Below are positions 1 to 5,667 of a stretch of DNA of 13,678 nucleotides, piece after piece. The notes under the pieces were generated by a model. That model made no database searches. It was given only the letters and a program-made list of their open reading frames with translations, and was not told where the DNA came from. The translations under genes were made by a program, and so were the position numbers. Numbering within the stretch: the stretch's first letter is position 1; the number at the start of each line of letters is the position of its first letter. The stretch is from JAIPIY01 sp964489785 (GTDB taxonomy: Bacteria; Patescibacteriota; Minisyncoccia; Phycocordibacterales; UBA1006): NCBI GenBank assembly GCA_964489785.1, contig CAZAZY010000017.1, positions 1 to 13,678 of the forward strand, in the 5' to 3' direction.

Positions 1-193
1 CGTATGCATCAGAAATCGTTTCAATATAAGGTTGCATGTAATAATAACCGAAAATCGCTAATCCTGCAAGTATCAAAAGATATACAGTTCTTTTGAATCT
101 ATCCCAGCGTTGCGCAGACTGAAGACCCCTCAAGATCTTGTTATTCTCTTTGGTTAATTCAAGAATTTCTTGTAATATATTCCCTTCCTGCAT
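1..193 (-). CDS. Small coiled-coil/membrane-helix protein, 3' end outside window
   Basis: An open frame starts at the ATG at 193-191 and runs without a stop through the left edge, giving 64 visible codons. The protein begins MQEGNILQEILELTKENNKI, a heptad-like, mostly hydrophilic helix, followed by a basic stretch (QRWDRFKRT, about residues 29-37) and one hydrophobic helix (VYLLILAGLAIFGYYYM, about 38-54). The basic residues before the helix suggest an N-in topology. I do not recognise a named family; function is unknown. The start is supported by an extended -10 (TGATATACT, 208-200) and a TTGATA -35 (227-222), which place the transcription start essentially at the ATG. It is divergent from the hydrolase gene at 249. 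Because the C-terminus is missing, a longer protein with further domains is possible. Confidence 0.7.
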   Translation of the reverse strand, partial: MQEGNILQEILELTKENNKILRGLQSAQRWDRFKRTVYLLILAGLAIFGYYYMQPYIETISDAY

Positions 194-227
194 GGAAAAA
201 GTATATCATATTTTGTAAAAATATCAA
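194..227 (-). promoter_or_regulatory. Promoter of the leftmost minus-strand gene, leaderless type
   Basis: On the minus strand, TTGATA (227-222), a 16-nt spacer, then an extended -10 TGATATACT (208-200), then 6 nt to the ATG at 193. The expected transcription start falls at or next to the start codon, leaving no room for a ribosome binding site. Confidence 0.6.
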
Positions 228-248
228 AAAATGATAAGATTATTTTAT
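213..248 (+). promoter_or_regulatory. Promoter of the MBL-fold gene, leaderless type
   Basis: TTGTAA (213-218), a 16-nt spacer, then an extended -10 TGATAAGAT (232-240), then 8 nt to the ATG at 249. It overlaps the oppositely oriented promoter of the leftmost gene, so the two genes could compete for polymerase. The -10 is only a 4/6 match, but the TGN extension compensates. Confidence 0.5.
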
Positions 249-890
249 ATGAAGATTACCAAACTAGGGCATTGTTGTTTATTAATTGAATACAAAAATA
301 AAAGAATATTAACTGATCCTGGGTCATATAGTACTTCCCAGAACGAAGTTTTTGATCTGGATTTAATTCTCATAACCCATGAACATCCAGACCATTTGCA
401 TATTGAATCACTGGAAACCATTTTAAAAAACAACCCTGACGTAAAGATAATAACTAATGCATCTGTTGGTAAAATTCTTTCTGAAAAGAGTATCAATTTT
501 AATATTTTGGAAGACAAGCAAACTACATCTTTTGCATCAATAACATTAGAAGGTTTTGGCACAGAACATGAAGAAATTTATCAAGAACTGGGCAAAGTAG
601 AAAATACCGGATATTTTATTGACGATAAACTATTTTATCCTGGGGATGCTTTTACCAATCCTATGAAGCCAGTTGATATTCTTGCCCTGCCTATTGTTGC
701 ACCATGGACAACATTTAAAACTGCTATGGAATACGTATTAGAAGTAAAACCCAATATTGCCTTTCCTGTGCACGATGGAATGATTATCGAAGGCCGATCA
801 GGCCCTATTTATCGACTACCTCCACATATTTTAGAATCACACAATATCAAATTTATACCATTACAAAATGGTGAGAATATTGAGGTGTAG
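249..890 (+). CDS. Metallo-beta-lactamase-fold hydrolase, UlaG-like
   Basis: The 213-residue protein has the marks of a small cytoplasmic metal-dependent hydrolase of the UlaG/L-ascorbate-6-phosphate lactonase-like branch. It opens with MKITKLGHCCLLIE, followed by the HxHxDH zinc motif (H44-E-H46-P-D48-H49), a GD aspartate in YPGDAF and a late histidine in PVHDGM. There is no signal peptide or added domain, so the substrate cannot be named. An in-frame ATG at 231 would add MIRLFY, but I chose 249 because the family normally begins at the K-I-T strand and because a -10 box (235-240) lies 8 nt before 249 and would sit inside the longer version. It is transcribed alone, ends with TAG and is followed by a repeat-containing region and a terminator. 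Confidence 0.88.
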   Translation: MKITKLGHCCLLIEYKNKRILTDPGSYSTSQNEVFDLDLILITHEHPDHLHIESLETILKNNPDVKIITNASVGKILSEKSINFNILEDKQTTSFASITLEGFGTEHEEIYQELGKVENTGYFIDDKLFYPGDAFTNPMKPVDILALPIVAPWTTFKTAMEYVLEVKPNIAFPVHDGMIIEGRSGPIYRLPPHILESHNIKFIPLQNGENIEV

Positions 891-893
891 AGT

Positions 894-918
894 TTTTTAT
901 GTGCTCCCGGCAGGAATC
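894..918 (-). repeat. Partial duplicate of the tRNA-Arg 3' end
   Basis: About 25 nt here are identical to the 3' end of the minus-strand tRNA-Arg gene plus its flank (second copy about 1070-1094). In tRNA sense the shared block runs from inside the T-loop (CGATTCC) through the acceptor strand to the discriminator and several downstream bases. A T-tract (TTTTTTAT) precedes both copies on the plus strand, with a 5-nt insertion in the second. The rest of the tRNA is absent here, so this is a fragment. The pattern resembles an attachment-site duplication made by a tRNA-targeting integrase, but no integrase is present. Confidence 0.6.
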
Positions 919-1020
919 GGTCACTCTCGTGGATTTTCTTATAGAAAACCTCACTCCATTTACCTCCACTCAGGCGCTCTGCTTTGCAGACTTCGTGCGC
1001 CTTCGGTTCGATTCCTCCGG
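904..1020. repeat. ~117-bp inverted-repeat element with tRNA T-arm-like ends
   Basis: The left end reads CCGGCAGGAATCG (about 906-918) and the right end reads CGATTCCTCCGG (1009-1020); they are inverted copies differing by one base insertion. Inside are two hairpins: one at 931-950 (TTTTCT paired with AGAAAA around TAT, flanked by GG/CC), and a longer GC-rich one at 973-1001 (GGCGC-TCTGC, TTT loop, GCAGA, 6-nt bulge, GCGCC). The left end coincides with the tRNA-Arg 3' fragment, while the right end carries the T-loop-like string GGTTCGATTCC. No gene is supported here. It could be a mobile palindromic repeat or decayed tRNA-derived sequence. Confidence 0.55.
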
Positions 1021-1038
1021 ATAACACTAAAATAGCCT

Positions 1039-1068
1039 AAACCCAGATGCGTTGCATCTAGGTTTTTT
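1039..1068 (+). terminator. Rho-independent terminator downstream of the MBL gene
   Basis: AAACC and AGATGC pair with GCATCT and GGTTT around a GTT loop, with one C/A mismatch, and the stem is followed on the plus strand by a run of six T. It would end transcripts coming from the hydrolase gene across the repeat element. In the minus direction the U-tract is poor (TTTAGGCTATTTT), but the same stem could still weakly end the tRNA-Arg transcript. Confidence 0.7.
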
Positions 1069-1076
1069 ATTTTATG

Positions 1077-1148
1077 TGCTCCCGGCAGGAATCGAACCTA
1101 CAACTATTCCTTAGGACGGAACTGTTATATCCATTTAACTACAGGAGC
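1077..1148 (-). tRNA. tRNA-Arg (anticodon CCU)
   Basis: The 72-nt minus-strand sequence folds into a complete cloverleaf. The acceptor GCTCCTG pairs with CGGGAGC and leaves an A discriminator; the D stem is GTTA/TAAC; the anticodon stem is GTTCC/GGAAT around GTCCTAA; the T arm is GTAGG, TTCGATT, CCTGC. The anticodon CCT reads AGG, giving arginine. CCA is not encoded, since the 3' flank continues ACATAAA, so a CCA-adding enzyme is needed. It sits alone between two terminator-type hairpins. Its 3' portion is duplicated at 894-918. Confidence 0.93.
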
Positions 1149-1191
1149 ATAAGCGCTAGCACAAATATCCATGTAACTCGGTCTCGTAGGC

Positions 1192-1210
1192 GGACAGGCC
1201 TGCCTGACAG
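1192..1210. repeat. GC-rich palindromic repeat, copy 1
   Basis: GGACAGGCCTGCCTGACAG contains the perfect 8-bp palindrome CAGGCCTG and matches GACAGGCTTGCCTG at 13524-13537 in 13 of 14 positions. It is much more GC-rich than its surroundings and lies 43 bp from tRNA-Arg. It resembles a short dispersed (REP-like) repeat; only two copies are visible here. Confidence 0.5.
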
Positions 1211-1233
1211 CAAGTACAGGGGCAAGATCAAAT

Positions 1234-1258
1234 AAAAACACCCATAATGGGTGTTTTT
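1234..1258 (-). terminator. Bidirectional terminator after the glutaredoxin gene
   Basis: AAAAACACCC and GGGTGTTTTT are perfect inverted copies around an ATAAT loop. Because A-runs and T-runs flank the stem, it gives a hairpin plus U-tract in both directions. On the minus strand it lies 26 bp after the glutaredoxin stop codon and insulates tRNA-Arg from it. Confidence 0.85.
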
Positions 1259-1284
1259 ATCATAACGTAATTTAGATAATATGA

Positions 1285-1524
1285 CTAGGCAGTCAAACCA
1301 AGTAATTCAGAAATTTTTTCTTTATCAAAGCCAACAATCAAATCATTTTCAATCATGATTACTGGCACACCCATTTGTCCTGATTTTTCAATCATTTCAG
1401 ATCGTTTTTCTGCGTCAGCACCCACATTATGTTCTGTAAAAGAAACATTATTTTCTTTTAAAAAATCTTTTGCAAGATTACAGTATACACATGTTGGTGT
1501 TGAATAAATTGTTACATTTTTCAT
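1285..1524 (-). CDS. Glutaredoxin/NrdH-like thiol oxidoreductase
   Basis: The 79-residue protein has the single thioredoxin-fold domain typical of small glutaredoxins. It starts with the beta strand NVTIYSTP and then the redox motif C12-V-Y-C15. The cis-proline segment MGVPVIMIEN (about residues 51-60) follows, then the IVGFDKEKISELL helix region seen in NrdH/YruB-like proteins. It probably reduces protein disulphides or a ribonucleotide reductase in the cytoplasm; the electron donor cannot be read from sequence, and no nrd gene is nearby. The gene is monocistronic, with its own extended -10 upstream and a strong terminator downstream. Unlike its neighbours it would have a leader of about 27 nt, though no Shine-Dalgarno sequence is visible in it. 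Confidence 0.92.
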   Translation of the reverse strand: MKNVTIYSTPTCVYCNLAKDFLKENNVSFTEHNVGADAEKRSEMIEKSGQMGVPVIMIENDLIVGFDKEKISELLGLTA

Positions 1525-1558
1525 ATCGCAAAACTAAACTTAAATTTATAATACTTTT

Positions 1559-1574
1559 ATTATATCAGATATAA
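1559..1574 (-). promoter_or_regulatory. Extended -10 of the glutaredoxin gene overlapped by a palindrome
   Basis: On the minus strand TGATATAAT (1567-1559) is a perfect extended -10, predicting a start near 1552. The 15-bp TTATATCAGATATAA (1560-1574) is a perfect palindrome around a central base and covers most of this element. That is a plausible repressor or redox-regulator site, but short AT-rich palindromes also arise by chance. Confidence 0.45.
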
Positions 1575-1584
1575 AATCCTTTTT

Positions 1585-1959
1585 CTAGTCTATCCCCAAC
1601 CAGCGCCATAAGAAAAATTTACGCCTTTTGGGCTCTTCTACGTCATCTTCTTTTGAATCAACAATAAGAATTAATGATTCCCCCGGCTGGGTAATACGGA
1701 ACCGATTATGTAATTCTTCTTCTTGTCCACGTTCTGTTTTCAGGAAATCCAATGATGAAACCAGTTCTTCTTCTTTAGCTTCTATTCTTTCTAATTCTTC
1801 TCTTTTTTCTTCGGTTACTTTTTGCACATACTTTAATCGCATATGCATCCGAATTGCAGAATAGCCAAACAATATAACCAACAAAAACAAAACGCCAATC
1901 ATTACCGGAGAAGCAATAACCCGCAAAATTCTACGCAAAGCGATAATAATATAATTCAT
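1585..1959 (-). CDS. FtsB/DivIC-like septum formation protein
   Basis: The 124-residue protein has the bitopic layout of FtsB/DivIC: a short basic N-terminus (ALRRILRV), one transmembrane helix (about residues 17-35), then a charged coiled coil (about 40-75, rich in E and K). A short conserved block follows, TERGQEEELHNRFRITQPGE, ending in a beta-like ESLILIVD. In the family this type of protein bridges FtsL/DivIB and FtsQ-like proteins in the divisome; assignment here rests on architecture and the ERG...F motif. An acidic linker (SKEDDVEEP) and a basic aromatic tail (KRRKFFLWRWLGID) follow, which may touch the membrane. It has its own leaderless-type promoter and lies back to back with the small membrane ORF at 2016. 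Other single-pass coiled-coil proteins are possible. Confidence 0.75.
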   Translation of the reverse strand: MNYIIIALRRILRVIASPVMIGVLFLLVILFGYSAIRMHMRLKYVQKVTEEKREELERIEAKEEELVSSLDFLKTERGQEEELHNRFRITQPGESLILIVDSKEDDVEEPKRRKFFLWRWLGID

Positions 1960-1996
1960 GTGTATATAGTATACCCCAGATATGATTTTCTGAAAA
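1960..1996 (-). promoter_or_regulatory. Promoter of the FtsB-like gene, leaderless type
   Basis: On the minus strand TTTTCA (1996-1991), a 17-nt spacer, TATACT (1973-1968), then 8 nt to the ATG at 1959. The parB promoter shares the TTTTCA and TATACT hexamers. Confidence 0.5.
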
Positions 1997-1999
1997 ATA

Positions 2000-2015
2000 T
2001 GCTATACTATCTGAC
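2000..2015 (+). promoter_or_regulatory. Extended -10 promoter of the 35-codon ORF
   Basis: TGCTATACT (2000-2008) is a strong extended -10, followed by 7 nt and the ATG at 2016. No -35 is evident. It is divergent from the promoter of the FtsB-like gene. Confidence 0.55.
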
Positions 2016-2123
2016 ATGAATATTTTTGAAAGCAAACACCGAAAAAAATTGCGTGCAGTATGGATTGTATTGGTAATAATGGTTATCACCAGTATGATTC
2101 TTTTGTATACACCTCTTTTCTAA
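2016..2123 (+). CDS. 35-residue single-pass membrane protein, unknown function
   Basis: ATG at 2016 opens a 35-codon frame ending in TAA at 2121-2123. The product begins MNIFESKHRKKLRAVW, with a strongly basic cytoplasmic-type N-terminus (HRKKLR), followed by one continuous hydrophobic helix from about residue 15 to the end (IVLVIMVITSMILLY, then TPLF). This is what a real small bitopic membrane protein looks like. Coding is also supported by an extended -10 placed 7 nt before the ATG, the same spacing as at neighbouring genes, and by the snug fit between two genes: it ends 5 nt before the lepA stop codon on the other strand. I do not recognise a named family. Lying back to back with a divisome-type gene hints at an envelope role, but that is speculation. 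Confidence 0.65.
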   Translation: MNIFESKHRKKLRAVWIVLVIMVITSMILLYTPLF

Positions 2124-2128
2124 CGAAA

Positions 2129-3931
2129 TTAGTCTCCCGTACGCATCATTTTTAGGAACACATCATGAGGAATGTGTACTTTGCTTTTCCCTAGACTTTC
2201 CATTTTCTTCTTTCCTTTCTTTTGCTTTTCACGAAGTTTCATTTTTCGTGTAATATCTCCACCATACATGTGTTGAGTAACATCTTTTCGAAAAGCTTTA
2301 ATAGTCGCTGATGACAAAATACGCCCCAATGCTTTTCCTTGGATTTTCATCACGAACTGTTGCCGAGGCATAATTTCTTGTAGTTTCTCTACGGCTTTTT
2401 CAGCTTCTTCTTGAGCTCGCCTACGAGAAACTACACGGGTAAAAGCAACCACAGGTTCATCTGCAATTAAAATATCCATACGAACTACATCCGCGGAACG
2501 ATATTCCCCTATTTCGTATGAAATGGATGCATATCCTGATGAAGCACTTTTTAATGTATCAAAAAAACCTCGCATCAATTCTCGTAATGGCATTACCGCA
2601 TCAATTTCTGAACGATCATCTCCAAAACTTTCTGTACGACTGGTTTCCGCTTCATGTTCGTATAACAACTGAGCGATGGTCCCTAAATATTCTCGTGGAG
2701 TAATAATGCGTACATTCACCCAGGGTTCCTCAATAGATGAGGTTTCACCATCATTTGGGAATAAATGTGGAGAATAAATAATCTCCTCTTTTCCTGTATT
2801 TTTTCGTATAATCTTATAGGTAATACTTGGACTGGTTACGATCAATTGTAAATCGAATTCTCGATGTAATCGTTCGCTGATAATTTCAAGATGTAACATC
2901 CCCAAAAATCCGACACGGAACCCTCGACCCAATGCGCCTGAACTTTCTTCTTCGTAAGAAAAAGAAGAATCGCTGAGTTTTAATTTACCCAAAGCAGCTT
3001 TGAGATTATCAAAATCATCTTGACTCTCCGGATACAATGATGCCCATACTACTGGTCTTGGCTCTTCATATCCCGCCAAAGCCTCTAATTGGTCTTTAAA
3101 CAGGGTTAACGTGTCTCCCACGCGTGCAATACCCGGTTTTTTGATACCAGTTACAATATAGCCAATTTCCCCCGCTACAAGCTCATCTTTTGGCTGTTTT
3201 CCAGGAGAAAAGATACCCACTTCGGTGGTAATACATTTTTCTCCAGCAACTTTAAAAATTAACTGATCATTCTTTTTTACTTTTCCATCAATAATACGTA
3301 CATATACGATAACACCCTGATGATTTGAATATTCAAAATCGAAAACCAAGGCACGGAGACTTTTAGATCCTGAAACTAATTCAACAGGTGGTGGTACTTT
3401 TTTAATAATATTTTTTAATAATTCGTCGACACCCTGACCTGTTTTTCCTGACACTTCCATAATATCATCGATATCGCAATCCAATAAACCAGCAAGTTCT
3501 AATTTTGTATCATCAATACGTGCCAAAGGCGAATCAACTTTTGTCAAAACAGGAATAATAGTCAAACCGAAACGTCGTGCCATTCCCAACGTAGTAAAAG
3601 TCTGAGCCTGAACACCCTGAGTAGAATCCACCAGTAACAATGAACCTTCTACGGCTTTGAGGGCGCGAGATACTTCGTACGAGAAATCAATATGACCCGG
3701 AGTATCAATAAGGTTTAATATGTATTTTTGCCCTTCGTCGGTGTATGCCATACGAACTGGTTGCATTTTAATGGTAATACCGCGTTCTTGTTCCAATTCC
3801 ATAGAATCTAAAACCTGATCACGCATATGGCGTTTATCAACAGTTTCAGTATTCTCCAGCATGCGGTCTGCCAAAGTACTTTTCCCATGATCAATATGGG
3901 CAATAATGCTAAAATTTCGTATATGTTTCAT
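2129..3931 (-). CDS. lepA: Elongation factor 4 (LepA) translational GTPase
   Basis: The 600-residue protein matches LepA/EF4 in length and domain order. The GTPase domain has G1 A11-HIDHGKST, G2 RGITIK and G3 DTPGHIDF; then come domain II, two EF-G-like domains (including SSGALGRGFRVGFLGMLHLEI), and the LepA-specific C-terminus with SATIKAFRKDV..MYGGDITRKMKLREKQKKGKKKM. EF4 acts on the ribosome, affecting back-translocation, initiation or assembly. The G4 motif reads T130-K-V-D133 instead of the usual NKxD. The start MKHIRNFSIIAHIDHGKS is the family start. A weak extended -10 (TGATACATT, 3948-3940) lies 8 nt upstream, so lepA may have its own promoter as well as read-through from murJ, 41 nt away. 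No terminator is evident after the stop. Confidence 0.96.
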   Translation of the reverse strand: MKHIRNFSIIAHIDHGKSTLADRMLENTETVDKRHMRDQVLDSMELEQERGITIKMQPVRMAYTDEGQKYILNLIDTPGHIDFSYEVSRALKAVEGSLLLVDSTQGVQAQTFTTLGMARRFGLTIIPVLTKVDSPLARIDDTKLELAGLLDCDIDDIMEVSGKTGQGVDELLKNIIKKVPPPVELVSGSKSLRALVFDFEYSNHQGVIVYVRIIDGKVKKNDQLIFKVAGEKCITTEVGIFSPGKQPKDELVAGEIGYIVTGIKKPGIARVGDTLTLFKDQLEALAGYEEPRPVVWASLYPESQDDFDNLKAALGKLKLSDSSFSYEEESSGALGRGFRVGFLGMLHLEIISERLHREFDLQLIVTSPSITYKIIRKNTGKEEIIYSPHLFPNDGETSSIEEPWVNVRIITPREYLGTIAQLLYEHEAETSRTESFGDDRSEIDAVMPLRELMRGFFDTLKSASSGYASISYEIGEYRSADVVRMDILIADEPVVAFTRVVSRRRAQEEAEKAVEKLQEIMPRQQFVMKIQGKALGRILSSATIKAFRKDVTQHMYGGDITRKMKLREKQKKGKKKMESLGKSKVHIPHDVFLKMMRTGD

Positions 3932-3948
3932 AAAATATCAATGTATCA
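3932..3948 (-). promoter_or_regulatory. Possible internal promoter for lepA
   Basis: On the minus strand TGATACATT (3948-3940) matches an extended -10 (hexamer 4/6), with 8 nt to the lepA ATG. There is no good -35. The spacing equals that of the clearer leaderless promoters in this window. Confidence 0.35.
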
Positions 3949-3972
3949 ACAGACTAGCATATTTTGTGCTAT

Positions 3973-5664
3973 CTACAAACCTTCTTGTGGCGATACGACA
4001 GATTCAGTTTTCTTGAAAAAATTTCTTTTAATAATATCAGTAAATAATATCCACTCTTTATTCCCTGTGACTACCAAAATACCTATCCATACAATAATAC
4101 CAGCAGTCAAAGAAATAATTGCCTGTGAGAATAATGCCAGAGTTGTTGTACCTGGAACTAATGGCGCCAAAAATTGCAAGACGGTATAAGAACCAACTGA
4201 CATACCAATCACTGCCAATAATGATTGCCAGATAGTCCGAGAAAGATCATGCACGTATGTTTGCATATATGTTTTTGTAAATGCACACCATAATAAAATA
4301 CTGGTGATTAATGCACCAAATGAATATGCCAGTGGTAGAATAAGAACCTTTGTTCCTGAAACTCCATCTACACGCATTAATAATTCAAACCACTTCCAAA
4401 ATACACCATTTGAATCTATCATGTGCACAGCATATAAACCAAAACCAACCGCACACAAAGCCCCGATCAAATGAATAACAAATGGAAAATATGTTCTTCC
4501 AGCTGCGTAATATGCCCGCACGAATAACAAAGATAAACTTTGTGCTATTACCGATAGTGCAAACAACGCCAACGCAGCAGCGGTTAATCGGGTATCATTC
4601 CAATCAAACATTCCTGTTCCTAAAATCAAGCGAACCACGTGTGCGCGTAATACAATAAAAACAACGATAATCGGTAAAGACCAGAAAATAATATACCGTA
4701 CTGGTTCAATTACAGAACGCAAAAAAGCTTCCCTGTTTTCTTCTGCAAAATTCTTTACCAATACAGGAAATGCTGCGACAGAAAAACTCATCCCAACCAA
4801 TGCCAATGGAACCGATTGAAGATTATAGGCAAACTGGAAAATAGAAATGGAACCCAGCCCAATCAAAGATGCCAGGGCACCTAGCACTACGAATGTTAAT
4901 CGTGCAATCCCCAGTGTTAATGTACGCGGCAATGCAATAGAGACAACCTTTTTTACAGAATGCCAGTCTATGGAAAGAGAAAATTTAGGAAGAAAATCTT
5001 TTTGTAGTAATACTGGCAAATGGATAATCATATGTAAAAATGCACCTGCGATTACACCCCATGCAATACCAGAAATTCCGTATGATTCGTACAAAAATAA
5101 AACACCCGCAATAATACCCAAATTATACAAAACTGGCGACAAAGAATATAAAAGAAATTTATTATACGTTTGAGTCACCGTAGCAAACAAACTAGATAAC
5201 CCTAATAACAGCGGTGACAATAATAATATTCTGGTAATATCTACCAATGTTTGTAGAGACGCGTCGGAAAATCCAGGTGCAATATATGGAGTAAGTAATG
5301 GAGTTAAAAAATACAAGATACCAGAAACTATAACCAAAACAATAAAGAACAATGAGAACATGGTATTCAAGAATTTTTTAGCTTCTTCTTTTCCTGAATC
5401 TGATCCATAGAGTTTTTCTGAAAAGAAAGGTAATAATATGGTTACCGAAACAACTGATGCCATAATTGCAAAAAGAATATCGGGAATACGAAATGCGGTA
5501 TTATAGATATCTAATGACATTCCAACACCAAGATAATGCGCAAATAATCTATCTCGCACTAATCCCAACAACTGAGAAAATAATGTCAAAAAACCTAAAA
5601 TAAAAGCGGCTTCGCTCATATTTTTTGTTTCTCTTTGAAAAAAAGTCAGTATCTTTTTTACCAT
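3973..5664 (-). CDS. murJ: MurJ-family (MOP superfamily) lipid-linked polymer flippase
   Basis: The 563-residue protein is polytopic (about 14 helices expected in the family) and opens with the MurJ signature SQLLGLVRDRLFAHYLG then AFRIPDILF. MurJ flips lipid II across the inner membrane for peptidoglycan synthesis; relatives flip other undecaprenyl-linked sugars. By my manual alignment to E. coli MurJ, R24 and D39 are kept (R37, D52), but R18, R52 and R270 correspond to Q31, F65 and N281, so the substrate may not be lipid II. The gene starts 3 nt after the stop codon of the Wzy-like gene, so the two are probably translationally coupled, and lepA follows. No Shine-Dalgarno is visible. Family assignment is firm; the precise substrate is not. 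Confidence 0.88.
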   Translation of the reverse strand: MVKKILTFFQRETKNMSEAAFILGFLTLFSQLLGLVRDRLFAHYLGVGMSLDIYNTAFRIPDILFAIMASVVSVTILLPFFSEKLYGSDSGKEEAKKFLNTMFSLFFIVLVIVSGILYFLTPLLTPYIAPGFSDASLQTLVDITRILLLSPLLLGLSSLFATVTQTYNKFLLYSLSPVLYNLGIIAGVLFLYESYGISGIAWGVIAGAFLHMIIHLPVLLQKDFLPKFSLSIDWHSVKKVVSIALPRTLTLGIARLTFVVLGALASLIGLGSISIFQFAYNLQSVPLALVGMSFSVAAFPVLVKNFAEENREAFLRSVIEPVRYIIFWSLPIIVVFIVLRAHVVRLILGTGMFDWNDTRLTAAALALFALSVIAQSLSLLFVRAYYAAGRTYFPFVIHLIGALCAVGFGLYAVHMIDSNGVFWKWFELLMRVDGVSGTKVLILPLAYSFGALITSILLWCAFTKTYMQTYVHDLSRTIWQSLLAVIGMSVGSYTVLQFLAPLVPGTTTLALFSQAIISLTAGIIVWIGILVVTGNKEWILFTDIIKRNFFKKTESVVSPQEGL

Positions 5665-5667
5665 AGA

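Noticed and set aside
231..248. Upstream ATG for the MBL-fold protein
   Set aside because: The -10 hexamer falls inside this extension, and the family starts at the later Met.
809..1027. Minus-strand 72-codon frame across the inverted-repeat element
   Set aside because: It overlaps the end of the MBL gene antisense and translates tRNA-like and palindromic DNA (GIEP-type peptides). It has no promoter or start support and is best explained as a repeat artefact.
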